Shown: piece by piece, positions 37,268-46,425 of the stretch
Layout of the letters: every line of letters starts with the position of its first letter
Numbering within the stretch: the stretch's first letter is position 1
Origin: Helicobacter salomonis
GTDB lineage: Bacteria > Campylobacterota > Campylobacteria > Campylobacterales > Helicobacteraceae
Direction of reading: 5' to 3'
DNA: 64,000 bases
NCBI RefSeq assembly: GCF_017979425.1
Contig: NZ_JAERIS010000002.1
Coordinates: 23,615-87,614 of the forward strand
The notes under the pieces: model-generated
Seen by the model: the letters and a program-made list of their open reading frames with translations, nothing else
Databases searched by the model: none
What the model was told of the DNA's origin: nothing
Program-made: the position numbers and the translations under genes

Positions 37268-37690
37268 TCAAATAATTTAAATAAAATGTCTCTTTAAATC
37301 CGACCCATCAAAAGTCCTCGTATGCCACATAGAGGCTGATTTTTCGAAGCACTGCTTAAACTTAATATCATCTTTTGGTACGCCTTGTCCGCTATAGTGC
37401 ATCTACCCTAATAGATAGTAAGCTTCCGCAGTTTGAGTATCCTCCTGCTAAATTGCTTCTTGCAAATACTCTAGAGCCTTAGCGCAATCACCATGTTTGC
37501 GGGTTTATTTGGCAATTTGGCATGGTGTTGCTTCTTTGCCTTGTTTTATTCCATTAAGTTGTCCAAGCAGGTTAAGCAGATTTGATAACGCAGTATACGC
37601 ATGTGAATCGCCCATATCTTCCGCTTTTTGAAAATACTCTATAGCCATTTGGTAGTACTCACTATCTTGAGCCTCCCTGGCAGTAGATTA
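37268..37690 (-). pseudogene. Decayed Sel1-repeat (Hcp-like) gene
   Basis: Reading the minus strand from about 37680, one frame gives YQMAIEYFQKAEDMGDSHAY and stops (TAA near 37506). After a frame change come ALEYLQEAI-stop, AEAYYLLG-stop, then MHYSGQGVPKDDIKF and CFEKSASM. These are Sel1-repeat signatures (G-x-G-V-x-K-D, KA/KSA), broken by two in-frame TAGs and at least one frameshift. No intact start is visible. Sel1 proteins in Helicobacter include the secreted Hcp family. The remnant fills most of the 575-bp gap between its neighbours. Confidence 0.7.
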
Positions 37691-37765
37691 TACCTTGCAA
37701 AGTCATCACTCTGAGGTGCGAAAAACCCTGACATTCTATTGAACATCAGGGATTGATCCATAGCT

Positions 37766-39175
37766 CTAAAACGACAAGACCTTGATATTTTGATTACTGC
37801 CCTCAAAGCTGCGGATGAAGATGATGTTATTGGTATTATTGCAAACTTGATTATCCTGTTTGCGCATGTTGGCATTACATGTGGTTAATGTGAACCGCTT
37901 GCTCCAAGTATCGATGCTGACACTGAAACTGCTTGCTCTTGCACTCTTGTTTTCCAAGCTTGCTACCCAAACTGTGTTAGGAAAAATCGTGGAGCTACGG
38001 GTATCAGCTGCGGTGGTGGCTTTGTTGGTAGCATGCATGATAGACCCGGCTAAACCCGCTGCTAAACCTCCATAACCTGGAGCCATCTCCCCTGCTGTTT
38101 TTAACGCAACTTCTGTACCCGTTTTTAAGATAGCCGATGTGATCGCACGAGTCTTAATGGCAGGCAAGGTTTTTTGATACTCCGCTTGCACCACACCATC
38201 AAAATGAGATAGGATTTCAAAGCGCTGATTCTTGCCCCCTGTGGAGAGCTCAAAATTAGTGTGGAAATTTTTCCCCTGTTTCAAGAGAGGTAGAGCGTAA
38301 TTGAATGTGGCATTTTTATACTCTTCCAAAGTGGGCTGTGCACCATCCTCTATAATTACCCAGGTCATCTTATCTGTGGAATGTTTTTCAAAGCGCTTGA
38401 TATCCTGAGCGATGAGAGGGGCTTTGCTGATAGCATAGGCTTCTTTAAGACTATCCACACTTTTACCATGATCCCCATTCACCCCATAGAATAAGCCGGC
38501 AACATAGCTCACCAAGGGGTTGATGAAGCCATCATAAGCTTCTAGTTGCTTGAGATTGGAGTAACGGCTGCTCAACTGCCGATCGAACTCAGACAAACTG
38601 GCCGTCATGCTTTGCAACTTACCCGCATCCTTTTGCTTAGCATCTGCATTCATTTTGTCTAAATGTTTTTGGATTTCCTTGGTGTAAACTTCCTTAACAC
38701 GGCGCTGGCGATCCAAAGTGCGGTTAAATTCCACCCTAGCATCTTGGAGATTTCCCATAAACGCGTAGTCTAGGGCCATGTAGTAATTGGTCAATTCCCA
38801 TTCATACATATGCCCTTCATAGGGAATATTGGTCGCGCTTCCATAAGTAGCCGCTCCCAACTTTGCAATGCCCTTTTCTAAACTTCTGTAGTGGGTGTCA
38901 AAGACTTTATTGGCCTGATCTAAGACTTCTAAAGACCCCTTGTAATTCCCCATCATAAACTCGTTCACCCCATCTTGCAATTGCCATAGGGGTGTGTTTA
39001 ATTGCTTAGTGTCCTTAGCTATGATGTCCTTAGCATATTTATCGGCTTGCTGGTTCTGCTTGGCGTAATAGCTGGCATGGAAACGCGGTAACTGATCGCG
39101 ACTCTGCGTGTGCGCACAGCCCAATAAGAGTGCGCCTAAAGCCATACACCCATAAATCCCAACCCGTGTCTTCAT
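37766..39175 (-). CDS. COG3014-type lipoprotein with TPR-like region
   Basis: 469 residues from ATG 39175, with GGAG five bases upstream (an in-frame GTG two codons earlier is less likely). A signal peptide with lipobox GALLLGCAHTQ indicates a lipoprotein. Residues 60-260 are alpha-helical and TPR-like (FMMGNYKGSLEVLDQA, NYYMALDYAFMGNLQDARVEFNR), followed by the GAAP/GPG-like 'AGEMAPGYGGLAAGLAGSIMHATNKATTAADTRS' segment typical of COG3014. The family is uncharacterised; members are often linked to envelope or PBP-activator gene sets, from memory. The tail is Asn/Ser rich. Confidence 0.75.
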   Translation of the reverse strand: MKTRVGIYGCMALGALLLGCAHTQSRDQLPRFHASYYAKQNQQADKYAKDIIAKDTKQLNTPLWQLQDGVNEFMMGNYKGSLEVLDQANKVFDTHYRSLEKGIAKLGAATYGSATNIPYEGHMYEWELTNYYMALDYAFMGNLQDARVEFNRTLDRQRRVKEVYTKEIQKHLDKMNADAKQKDAGKLQSMTASLSEFDRQLSSRYSNLKQLEAYDGFINPLVSYVAGLFYGVNGDHGKSVDSLKEAYAISKAPLIAQDIKRFEKHSTDKMTWVIIEDGAQPTLEEYKNATFNYALPLLKQGKNFHTNFELSTGGKNQRFEILSHFDGVVQAEYQKTLPAIKTRAITSAILKTGTEVALKTAGEMAPGYGGLAAGLAGSIMHATNKATTAADTRSSTIFPNTVWVASLENKSARASSFSVSIDTWSKRFTLTTCNANMRKQDNQVCNNTNNIIFIRSFEGSNQNIKVLSF

Positions 39176-39227
39176 AAACACTCCTCACATGATTTGAAGC
39201 TGCGAGTATAGCTAAAATAAGAAACAT

Positions 39228-40043
39228 TTAATCCAATAAAAGTTGCGATATGTTTTGGCGCAGGGCGAGCAGGGGTTCAGAGCCATAGGCAAGTGCTTTG
39301 AGGCAAAGACTGCGGTATTCTTGGGGCAGGCGAGAGGGCAAAGCACTAAGCCCGCCATTGAGTCTAGACTCTTCTAAGAGGGTTTGAATCGCCCCTTGTT
39401 GTAGGCGCTTGGTAAAAATAACCATGTTGAGATAGTGGGTATAGCGATCGAACATGCACGGGTTGGTTAAATCCATGCGCGCGGGGTCTAAGATAGTGTT
39501 GTCTACAAAGAGGAGTTGGGAATTGTAGGAGTCTTGATAGCAAATCTCAAGTGTGGAGTGAATTTTATTAAAGGCGAAGGCTTCCCCATGTGCGATGCGT
39601 CCTGCAGCCATGATCTCGCTGTAGAGTAGCTCAGAGTTGGGGCGTAGCACGATCCGGGTGTGGTTTTTAAAATGCGCGTTGGCAAAGGGAATGATGGGCA
39701 GGGGGGAAAAATCCAAAAGTGCGTTTTCCTCAACCACCACATGTGTATCACGGCTGGCATAGCCATCTTCGGTATCAAAGATTTTCTCAAAGCTTTGGGA
39801 AGAGAGTTTGAGTTGGCAACCTTTGCCTATTTCAATCTGAATATCCTGCGCATCTCCTTTGAGCATGCCTGCTCCCACGACCAAGAGCATGATCTCATCC
39901 AAAGAATCCTTTTCATGGAAAGGGGGCATGAGCTTAAAGGGGGGAGTGAAATGGTTATCAGCGATCACGCACCGCCCATGCGCCCCAATAGCCGTCCTCA
40001 AATACAGCTTAGAGGCTTGGGCGTAGGTAGTCTTGTGTTCCAT
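39228..40043 (-). CDS. ureH: Urease accessory protein UreH (UreD family)
   Basis: Scaffold that docks on apo-urease with UreF and UreG for nickel delivery. 271 residues. UreD-family blocks are visible: a PPFHEKDSLDEIMLLVVGAGML region, GCQLKLSSQSFEKIF, and GRIAHGEAFAFNKI. It begins exactly at the end of ureG (shared base), so it is the last gene of the urease accessory operon. Called UreH in Helicobacter. Confidence 0.95.
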   Translation of the reverse strand: MEHKTTYAQASKLYLRTAIGAHGRCVIADNHFTPPFKLMPPFHEKDSLDEIMLLVVGAGMLKGDAQDIQIEIGKGCQLKLSSQSFEKIFDTEDGYASRDTHVVVEENALLDFSPLPIIPFANAHFKNHTRIVLRPNSELLYSEIMAAGRIAHGEAFAFNKIHSTLEICYQDSYNSQLLFVDNTILDPARMDLTNPCMFDRYTHYLNMVIFTKRLQQGAIQTLLEESRLNGGLSALPSRLPQEYRSLCLKALAYGSEPLLALRQNISQLLLD

Positions 40044-40642
40044 TACTCTTCTAAAAGCGCGTATTTTTTGATCCAGCCAATTACAGAATCCAAGCCCTCT
40101 TTAGAGCGGATATTAGTAAATAAAAAGGGCTTCTCACCGCGCATTTTCTTAGAATCGCGATCCATCACGCCCAAATCTGCCCCCACATAGGGAGCCAGAT
40201 CGATCTTGTTGATAATGAGCAAATCTGAGCGTGTGATACCTGGACCCCCTTTGCGTGGGATTTTATCCCCCTCAGCCACATCGATCACAAAGATGGTGAA
40301 ATCGGCTAGTTCGGGATTAAAAGTGGTGGAGAGATTGTCTCCCCCACTCTCAATAAACATGAGTTCAATATCGGGGAATTTAGCATGCAATTCCTCTACC
40401 GCCTCTAAATTCATAGACGCGTCCTCTCTAATAGCCGTGTGCGGACACCCTCCTGTTTCTACCCCAATAATGCGTTCTCTAGGCATGACCGAATTTTTAC
40501 ATAAAAACTCGGCATCCTCTTTAGTGTAGATATCATTAGTGATCACTCCAATACTGTATTCTTGGCTCATCGCGCGGGTGAGCGCTTCGATCAACGCTGT
40601 TTTACCACTGCCCACAGGCCCACAAACCCCTATTTTAACCAT
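40043..40642 (-). CDS. ureG: Urease accessory GTPase UreG
   Basis: SIMIBI-class GTPase whose GTP hydrolysis drives nickel insertion. P-loop [17 protein letters not shown] at the N-terminus, the nickel-binding Cys-Pro-His in [11 protein letters not shown], and the base-specificity motif [17 protein letters not shown]. 199 residues, the normal Helicobacter length. Confidence 0.97.
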   Translation of the reverse strand: MVKIGVCGPVGSGKTALIEALTRAMSQEYSIGVITNDIYTKEDAEFLCKNSVMPRERIIGVETGGCPHTAIREDASMNLEAVEELHAKFPDIELMFIESGGDNLSTTFNPELADFTIFVIDVAEGDKIPRKGGPGITRSDLLIINKIDLAPYVGADLGVMDRDSKKMRGEKPFLFTNIRSKEGLDSVIGWIKKYALLEE

Positions 40643-40663
40643 AATTGTCCTTTCTTGGTAGTA

Positions 40664-41341
40664 TTAAGACATGTAAAGTCTGGAGTATAAATGTTCGTGT
40701 TGCATCGCTTTGATGTCGTTATGAATGCTTGCTGCACATAAATACGACTCGTCCAACTCTTCTAGCTTTTGCAAAATTTCTACAAAGCTCGCTTGCAAGG
40801 CTAGCAAAATGCGTTGCCCGTCATTTTGGGCTAGAGGGATTGTTTTTACGCAGTTGATGACCGCATTAGAGCTTTGCGCATAAAGATAATGTTTTAGAGC
40901 TATCTCCAAATCTAAATCAAAGCAGGCACAAAAAACTCCATAAGCAGTGGCATGTGTAGGGATAGTGCTCGCTTGGGAGTAGGTATTAAAGAAAGCATGG
41001 GGAGGTAGATCTAGTGCCATGAGAGTTTTTAAAAAACGGCTCCCTAGCTTTTGATTTGCGCTGCGTAATTCTAGGGGCGGGGTGGCTAGTGCGATACGCT
41101 CTTCTATGTCTAACAAAGATTGGAGCGCGTTTTGTTTGGCATAGGTGTAGGCTAATTTTAGACTAAGTAAATCGCTATAAAGAAATTGTGTGCTGAGGAA
41201 TGCGCGCATATAGGCCAGTGCACTTGCCTTGTCAAAAACCTCTTTGTGCTGGATATAGGTTTCTAGCCCAAAAGAATGGGTGTAGCTGCCAATGGGAAAC
41301 ATGGCATCGTTGATTTGGAGAAGTAGAAAATCTGTTTGCAT
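40664..41341 (-). CDS. ureF: Urease accessory protein UreF
   Basis: All-helical partner of UreH and UreG that gates GTP-dependent activation. Family start [24 protein letters not shown] is clear; '[19 protein letters not shown]' and '[11 protein letters not shown]' follow. 225 residues from ATG 41341, two bases after ureE. Shorter than the 254-256 residues usual in H. pylori. Confidence 0.95.
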   Translation of the reverse strand: MQTDFLLLQINDAMFPIGSYTHSFGLETYIQHKEVFDKASALAYMRAFLSTQFLYSDLLSLKLAYTYAKQNALQSLLDIEERIALATPPLELRSANQKLGSRFLKTLMALDLPPHAFFNTYSQASTIPTHATAYGVFCACFDLDLEIALKHYLYAQSSNAVINCVKTIPLAQNDGQRILLALQASFVEILQKLEELDESYLCAASIHNDIKAMQHEHLYSRLYMS

Positions 41342-41343
41342 GT

Positions 41344-41871
41344 TTATCTTTTAATAATAACGAGCTGATCGCTATCTTGGAATTTCAAAGGTGCGCTCAC
41401 ACCCAGCGGATCGGCATGGGGTGCGCTCACGCTTATGCGCCTAGAGCCGTCCAATTTGCTTTTTAAAACCTCATACCTTGCCCCCAGTTTTTCAAAGAGA
41501 ACTTGTAGGGGTTTCTCAAATGGGGTTTCAAAACTCAAATCTTGCTCGCCATAGTAAAGAGAGGCGTGGCGATTGCCCACCTCATAGCAAATCCTAGCCA
41601 CTTGCGCATAATCGCGCGCGTAGACACAAATCACTTCAGTAGGCAGAATATTCACGCTCACAACGCGATCTATATCTTCAAATAAAATATCTCCATCGCA
41701 CAAACCCATCAAGGGAGATTTGTCAAGCTTGAGAGCGATCTCCACCCCCGCGCGTGATACCCAACGCCCCATCCTCTTTTGGGTATCAAACCATTCCAAA
41801 TCGATATAGTCTAGCTCTTTGGAGCTAGGATGTCTATGCACATTCCCCAAAATGGCTTGCGCGCGGATCAT
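41344..41871 (-). CDS. ureE: Urease accessory nickel chaperone UreE
   Basis: Dimeric metallochaperone that hands nickel to UreG. 175 residues: N-terminal peptide-binding domain ([13 protein letters not shown] ... [13 protein letters not shown]) and C-terminal metal domain with the conserved interface His in [11 protein letters not shown]. There is no long His-rich tail, as usual for Helicobacter. It begins one base after the ureI stop. Confidence 0.95.
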   Translation of the reverse strand: MIRAQAILGNVHRHPSSKELDYIDLEWFDTQKRMGRWVSRAGVEIALKLDKSPLMGLCDGDILFEDIDRVVSVNILPTEVICVYARDYAQVARICYEVGNRHASLYYGEQDLSFETPFEKPLQVLFEKLGARYEVLKSKLDGSRRISVSAPHADPLGVSAPLKFQDSDQLVIIKR

Positions 41872-41872
41872 T

Positions 41873-42460
41873 TTATACCCAATGTTGGATGAAGAGCAAC
41901 CAAGCGGGAATCCAAGCGGTAACTATCCCCTCGATAATAGCAAGCCATGGAACGAATTTGCCCAAGCTTTTACCCAAAGCGCATTCAATCCAGCCAGTGA
42001 ACCAAAGCACACCCCAAGCTAACCAAATAATGGCCCACCAATCCCCCTCGGTGATTCCTAAAACTTTATGAGTCACCAGGGTATCGCTATAATGTGAGAG
42101 AACAGCCGCAGGAATGGTGTTGATGGCAACAAAAAGACAATACCACCCATAGGGTTTCCAATCCAAGTTATAAATATTGTTGATAGCTGCATACAAGTAG
42201 GTGAAACCGAACAATAACCCAGTTGCAGGAGCATAGAAGTTAATCAAATGGTGCGATACTTGGGCTACATCTTCGCTACCCACTACAGGCGCAGTGGGGT
42301 GGAAAGTCGCATAGGCAATAAACACAATATTACATATGATCGAGAGCCCACCCACAAAAAAGTTCATCACGGCCTTGCTCTTGGGGTCCGACCCAATCAA
42401 TCCGCACACACCATTGCTAATCAACACGATCGCAACATACAACAACACTAGACCTAACAT
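41873..42460 (-). CDS. ureI: Acid-activated urea channel UreI
   Basis: Inner-membrane urea channel that opens at acidic periplasmic pH and feeds cytoplasmic urease. Six transmembrane segments in 195 residues. Seen: MLGLVLLYVAIVLISNGVCG, periplasmic His residues in VSHHLINFY and THKVLGITEGDWW that fit pH gating, and the conserved end WIPAWLLFIQHWV. I choose ATG 42460: AAGGA is then five bases upstream, whereas the ATG two codons earlier overlaps that site. The length equals H. pylori UreI. Confidence 0.96.
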   Translation of the reverse strand: MLGLVLLYVAIVLISNGVCGLIGSDPKSKAVMNFFVGGLSIICNIVFIAYATFHPTAPVVGSEDVAQVSHHLINFYAPATGLLFGFTYLYAAINNIYNLDWKPYGWYCLFVAINTIPAAVLSHYSDTLVTHKVLGITEGDWWAIIWLAWGVLWFTGWIECALGKSLGKFVPWLAIIEGIVTAWIPAWLLFIQHWV

Positions 42461-42532
42461 TACCATCCTTTTGGCAAAGATTTGAGAGTTTTAGTGCAGG
42501 CAAAAACCCGAAAAAAAACAACTCTTGCGTCC

Positions 42533-42538
42533 ATTATA
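42533..42538 (-). promoter_or_regulatory. Candidate ureI promoter, -10 TATAAT
   Basis: TATAAT on the minus strand in the 145-bp ureB-ureI gap, about 70 bases before the ureI ATG. In H. pylori the ureI-E-F-G-H genes have a separate promoter in the same gap, so the position supports a second transcription unit here. No NikR or ArsR site was identified by eye. Confidence 0.5.
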
Positions 42539-42611
42539 AACCAGCAAAGTAAATCAATGACCCCCTCAAATCCTGCCCCTCCCTCTGTATAAATCCCCCT
42601 CCTTGAGCGGT

Positions 42612-44321
42612 TTAAAACAGATTATAGAGCTGCGCTAAACTCAATTCATCGGCCGCTTTAGAGGTTACCTCTTTGCCATCTACTTTCACTTTATAGGTTT
42701 CAGGATTAACCTCGATGTGCGCGGTAACATCGTTGAATTTGAGATCCTTTTTGGTGATATTGCGGCAGTTTTTCACTGGCAATACGACGCGATCCAACCC
42801 TAGTTCTTCTTTAATGCCTGCCTTATAAGCTGCTTGGGACACGAAAGTGATGTTCGTGTCAAATTTGTTTTTGCCATGGTGGCCAAACATTTCGCGGTAA
42901 TAGACGGGTTGAGGAGTGGGGATAGAGGCATTGGCATCGCCCATTTGAGAGAGCGCGATAAAGCCACCTTTAATAATCATGTTGGGTTTAATCCCAAAGA
43001 ACGCGGGGCTCCAAAGCACGAGATCGGCGTATTTGCCCACTTCCACAGAGCCTACATAGTCAGAAATACCATGCGCGATAGCGGGGTTGATAGTGTATTT
43101 GGAAATGTAGCGTTTGATACGGAAATTATCATTATCGCCCTTTTCCTCTTTCAAGCGACCAAATTCTTTTTTGTTCTTATCCGCTGTCTGCCAAGTGCGC
43201 GTAATGACCTCGCCTACGCGTCCCATAGCTTGAGAGTCAGAGCTAGTGATAGAGAAAATCCCCATGTCATGGAGCTGATCTTCAGCGGCAATAGTCTGGG
43301 GGCGAATCCTTGAATCGGCGAACTGCACATCTTCTTTAATGCTTTTATCCAAGTGGTGGCATACCATTAACATGTCCATGTGTTCGGCTTCGGTGTTTTT
43401 GGTAAAAGGAATGGTAGGGTTAGTGGAGGCGGGCAAAATGTTAAATTCCCCTGCCATTTTAATGACATCTGGAGCATGTCCTCCCCCTGCGCCCTCAGTG
43501 TGAAAGGTGTGGATGGTGCGCCCAGCAATGGCTTCTAGGGTGTCTTCCACACAACCGGCTTCATTGAGGGTATCGGTGTGGATAGCCACTTGTACATCGT
43601 ATTCATCGGCAACATTCAAGCAGTGATGGATGGCTGCGGGCGTGCTACCCCAGTCTTCGTGAATTTTAAAGCCAATGGCACCTGCCTCGATCTGATCGCG
43701 CAAGGAGGGCTCGTAAGAGACATTTCCCTTAGCCAAAAAGCCTAGATTCATGGCGTATTCTTCAGCTGCGCGGAGCATGCTTTTAAGATTGCCACGCCCG
43801 GGAGTGATGGTGGTCGCATTGGTGCCATCAGCTGGACCTGTGCCTCCCCCAATCATAGTAGTAACCCCACTAGCAAAAGCGGTAGGGATTTGTTGGGGAG
43901 AGATAAAGTGAATGTGCGTGTCAATCCCACCCGCTGTAACAATCAGTCCTTCAGCAGCCAACGCTTCCGTAGCAGGGCCCACGCAAAGATTGTTATCTAC
44001 GCCATCTTGCATGTCCTTATTGCCTGCTTTACCAATGCCTGCAATTTTGCCATCTTTAATTCCAATGTCGGCTTTGTAAATACCGGTATAGTCCACGATC
44101 AAAGCATTGGTGAGCACCAAGTCCAACTCATAAGAGCTGGGGCTGTTGGTTTGACTCATCCCATCGCGGATAGTCTTACCGCCTCCAAATTTGATCTCTT
44201 CGCCATAAGTGGTGCAATCGTGTTCCACCTCTAAAATCAAGTTGGTATCGCCTAGTCTGACACGATCTCCAGTGGTGGGACCATACATAGATACATATTC
44301 TTTTCGTGAAATCTTTTTCAT
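42612..44321 (-). CDS. ureB: Urease subunit beta (catalytic)
   Basis: 569 residues, the Ni-containing catalytic chain. Ligands and catalytic residues are all present: THIHF (two Ni-binding His), the carbamylated Lys in [12 protein letters not shown], His in [12 protein letters not shown] and [15 protein letters not shown], flap MVCHHLDKS, and the Asp in [15 protein letters not shown]. The start is ATG 44321 ([19 protein letters not shown]) after GGAG; the open frame extends 19 codons further upstream. It follows ureA by ten bases. Confidence 0.98.
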   Translation of the reverse strand: MKKISRKEYVSMYGPTTGDRVRLGDTNLILEVEHDCTTYGEEIKFGGGKTIRDGMSQTNSPSSYELDLVLTNALIVDYTGIYKADIGIKDGKIAGIGKAGNKDMQDGVDNNLCVGPATEALAAEGLIVTAGGIDTHIHFISPQQIPTAFASGVTTMIGGGTGPADGTNATTITPGRGNLKSMLRAAEEYAMNLGFLAKGNVSYEPSLRDQIEAGAIGFKIHEDWGSTPAAIHHCLNVADEYDVQVAIHTDTLNEAGCVEDTLEAIAGRTIHTFHTEGAGGGHAPDVIKMAGEFNILPASTNPTIPFTKNTEAEHMDMLMVCHHLDKSIKEDVQFADSRIRPQTIAAEDQLHDMGIFSITSSDSQAMGRVGEVITRTWQTADKNKKEFGRLKEEKGDNDNFRIKRYISKYTINPAIAHGISDYVGSVEVGKYADLVLWSPAFFGIKPNMIIKGGFIALSQMGDANASIPTPQPVYYREMFGHHGKNKFDTNITFVSQAAYKAGIKEELGLDRVVLPVKNCRNITKKDLKFNDVTAHIEVNPETYKVKVDGKEVTSKAADELSLAQLYNLF

Positions 44322-44331
44322 GCTTTCTCCT

Positions 44332-45045
44332 CTATTGTTTACTTTTAGTCGCTTCACAGCAGGCAGGCACAGACCCAAAGCCTTTTTCTTTAGCGCGTTT
44401 CAAGCCCAATTTTTTGCCATCGGCATCGGCTTGACGATCCACCAAAGAGTTAAAGCCATAGACGCGTTTATTCCCGCCAATGTCGATCAACTCGACAGTC
44501 TTTTTTTCACCCGGTTCAAAGCGCACAGCTGTCCCTGAAGCGATGTCTAGGCGTTTGCCAAAAGCTTTTTCGCGATCGAAGTTCAAGAGTTTGTTGACTT
44601 CAAAGAAATGGAAGTGTGATCCCACCTGCACAGGACGATCACCTTTGTTTTCCACTTCTAGGGTAATGGCTTCCTTGTCGGCGTTAATGGTAATGTCTTC
44701 ATCTTTTAAGAAGACTTCGCCTGGGGCTAACTTGCCATTGTCTTCTACGGGAGTGTGGATGGTAACAAGTTTGGTGCCATCGGGGAAGTTAGCTTCAATC
44801 CCCACCTCGTGAATCATGTGTGCTACGCCATCCATCACATCTTCTTTTTTTAGCCAAGTCCTGCCTTCTTGCATCAAATCTGCCACGCTTTTATTGCCAT
44901 CACGCGCTTTTTCCATTACACGCGCACTGATGAGTGCCACCGCTTCGGTATAATTGAGTTTCACGCCACGCGCCAAGCGTTCTTCTGCTAATCTGCCCGC
45001 ATAGTGGAGCATTAATTTGTCTAGCTCTTTGGGGGTTAGTTTCAT
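44332..45045 (-). CDS. ureA: Urease subunit alpha (fused gamma-beta type)
   Basis: 237 residues. Residues 1-100 correspond to the gamma subunit ([20 protein letters not shown]) and 105-237 to the beta subunit ([36 protein letters not shown]) of three-chain ureases. This fusion is the Helicobacter form. The tail ends [12 protein letters not shown], with a Cys pair. TAAGGAG lies eight bases before ATG 45045. Confidence 0.98.
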   Translation of the reverse strand: MKLTPKELDKLMLHYAGRLAEERLARGVKLNYTEAVALISARVMEKARDGNKSVADLMQEGRTWLKKEDVMDGVAHMIHEVGIEANFPDGTKLVTIHTPVEDNGKLAPGEVFLKDEDITINADKEAITLEVENKGDRPVQVGSHFHFFEVNKLLNFDREKAFGKRLDIASGTAVRFEPGEKKTVELIDIGGNKRVYGFNSLVDRQADADGKKLGLKRAKEKGFGSVPACCEATKSKQ

Positions 45046-45089
45046 CCTAAACTCCTTATTGAATTTCTATTGGTAGCCCAAGCTATCAA

Positions 45090-45160
45090 CAAGGCGGATT
45101 GTAGTCTAAAATTTTCTAATTTTTGTTAACATTTTTAAACGACTAGATAATATTATTTAT
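45090..45160 (-). promoter_or_regulatory. ureA promoter region
   Basis: On the minus strand a TACAAT -10 (45103-45098) lies 53 bases before the ureA ATG. About 45 bases further upstream is a perfect 10-bp palindrome ATAATATTAT (45147-45156) in AT-rich DNA. H. pylori NikR activates ureA from an AT-rich site at a similar place, so this is a candidate NikR operator, but I could not match the full consensus by eye. Confidence 0.4.
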
Positions 45161-45183
45161 TCTTTGTTTATCTTACGAAGAAG

Positions 45184-45271
45184 TGGCGGAGAGAAAGGGA
45201 TTCGAACCCTTGAAGGCTTGCACCTTACACGCGTTCCAGGCGTGCTCCTTCAACCACTCGGACATCTCTCC
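45184..45271 (-). tRNA. tRNA-Ser (GGA)
   Basis: An 88-base gene read on the minus strand. Acceptor GGAGAGA pairs with TCTCTCC, and the CCA end is encoded (45184-45186). The anticodon stem CACGC/GCGTG encloses loop CTGGAAC, anticodon GGA. A long variable arm and the GGTTCGAATCC T-arm confirm a serine tRNA. Confidence 0.95.
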
Positions 45272-45298
45272 AAAGCGCGCATTCTAGCACGATCTAGC

Positions 45299-45685
45299 TT
45301 AAGCGTGTGTGAGCCACTCTTTAAAAATCACTCCATCTAGGCGCATGTGCAGGGCTTGGGTGATCTCCTCTTGAGTGCTAATAGGGGCGAGAATCTTAGA
45401 ATCCAAAAGGTAATCATTGGCCACGCTTTGGAAGTCTTGGGCTTGCATAGGGGCGATGATGTAGGCAGGCGTGAAGTTGATCATTAAGGCAAGCTCATAG
45501 GCATTAGACACGACCACCGCGTATTTCACTCGCTCTGTAGTGCAATGCTCAGCAAGCTCGCAAGCGTTTTCTAAATGAGCATGGAAATATACAATAGTGT
45601 CGTTAGTGCTATGGGTGATCTCATTGAAGGTGGTAATAGCTTTGAATATAGGGCATGGAATTTTTGGATGTCCAAAAATCAGCAT
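45299..45685 (-). CDS. Conserved hypothetical protein
   Basis: 128 residues, soluble. Alternating hydrophobic strands and helices (VKYAVVVSNAYELALMI, PAYIIAPMQAQDFQSVANDYLLDSKILAPI) suggest a small alpha/beta fold. It seems the counterpart of HP1065, next to HP1064, rsmG and queA as in H. pylori. Its start touches the stop of the preceding small gene, so it is in the same operon. No function is known to me. Confidence 0.75.
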   Translation of the reverse strand: MLIFGHPKIPCPIFKAITTFNEITHSTNDTIVYFHAHLENACELAEHCTTERVKYAVVVSNAYELALMINFTPAYIIAPMQAQDFQSVANDYLLDSKILAPISTQEEITQALHMRLDGVIFKEWLTHA

Positions 45686-45894
45686 TAGTCCCCCTTTTGT
45701 AAGCAGTGTTGGCTACAAAAAACACGCCCTCGAGCAATAATCGCCTCTTGACTAGAAACATAGGTTTTACAAACCACGCATTCGACCAGGTTTTCTACTC
45801 CATCTTGTTTTTTAGAGGATTTGGAGAATTTGGAAACCTTAGAGATGAGGTAAATAATCCAACCGATTAACAATAGCGCAATTAAAAATCTCAT
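45685..45894 (-). CDS. Small membrane protein with Cys motifs (PP0621-like)
   Basis: 69 residues: a transmembrane helix (residues 2-18), a Lys/Ser-rich linker, then CVVC (39-42) and CSQHC (60-64), a likely four-ligand zinc site. This layout matches the PP0621/MYND-like small proteins and HP1064. The gene starts three bases after rsmG. Confidence 0.75.
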   Translation of the reverse strand: MRFLIALLLIGWIIYLISKVSKFSKSSKKQDGVENLVECVVCKTYVSSQEAIIARGRVFCSQHCLQKGD

Positions 45895-45897
45895 ATT

Positions 45898-46425
45898 TCA
45901 TTCCTTTTGGCGATAAAAATACACTCGTTTACCATAGTAAAAACGCTCACTAGACAAACATGTGATCTCTTGTTCCAGCAAACTCCCCTTATAGAATAAG
46001 AAATGCCCCCCCGACTCTAAAAAGGGCGTGCAAAGTGTGATGAGCTCTTGTGTGCCCATCAATGCCCTAGAAGTGATGAGCTCCACAGACATGGGGAGCA
46101 ATTCTTGGATACGCGCGCGTTTGAGCGTGATATTCTCTAAGCCCAAGGCCATTTTGACATGGTGAAGAAAGGCAATTTTTTTAGCATTGGGCTCTACAAG
46201 AAAAAAATGCGCGTGAGGGCAATAAATGGCTAGAGGAATGGCAGGAAAGCCTGCTCCGCTCCCTATGTCTAAACAAGTTTTAAAAGGCCGGATAAAATCC
46301 AACACCCGCACACTATCCACAATTTGGGCTTGAATCTGGGTTAAATCCTTTGCCCCACTTAAGGCGTGGATACGATTCCACTCTAGTAATAGCACGCCAA
46401 AGTGATCCAGTAAAGCTTGATTCAT
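45898..46425 (-). CDS. rsmG: 16S rRNA (guanine527-N7)-methyltransferase
   Basis: Methylates G527 of 16S rRNA with SAM; loss gives low-level streptomycin resistance in many bacteria. 175 residues from ATG 46425, overlapping the queA stop (ATGA). Motif I CLDIGSGAGFPAIPLAI and LVEPNAKKIAFL follow the family. The open frame extends to 46500 inside queA, but the family begins near MNQALLDHFGVLLLEWNRI. Confidence 0.92.
   Translation of the reverse strand: MNQALLDHFGVLLLEWNRIHALSGAKDLTQIQAQIVDSVRVLDFIRPFKTCLDIGSGAGFPAIPLAIYCPHAHFFLVEPNAKKIAFLHHVKMALGLENITLKRARIQELLPMSVELITSRALMGTQELITLCTPFLESGGHFLFYKGSLLEQEITCLSSERFYYGKRVYFYRQKE

Noticed and set aside
37639..37875. 78-codon minus-strand frame across the end of the COG3014 gene
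   Set aside because: It overlaps the true gene in another frame and resembles no family. The real content downstream is the Sel1 remnant.
42834..43313. 159-codon plus-strand frame inside ureB
   Set aside because: Antisense shadow of ureB without SD or family match.
45105..45180. Definite NikR operator upstream of ureA
   Set aside because: A 10-bp palindrome is present at a plausible place, but the full NikR consensus could not be matched by eye, so it is only mentioned as a candidate.
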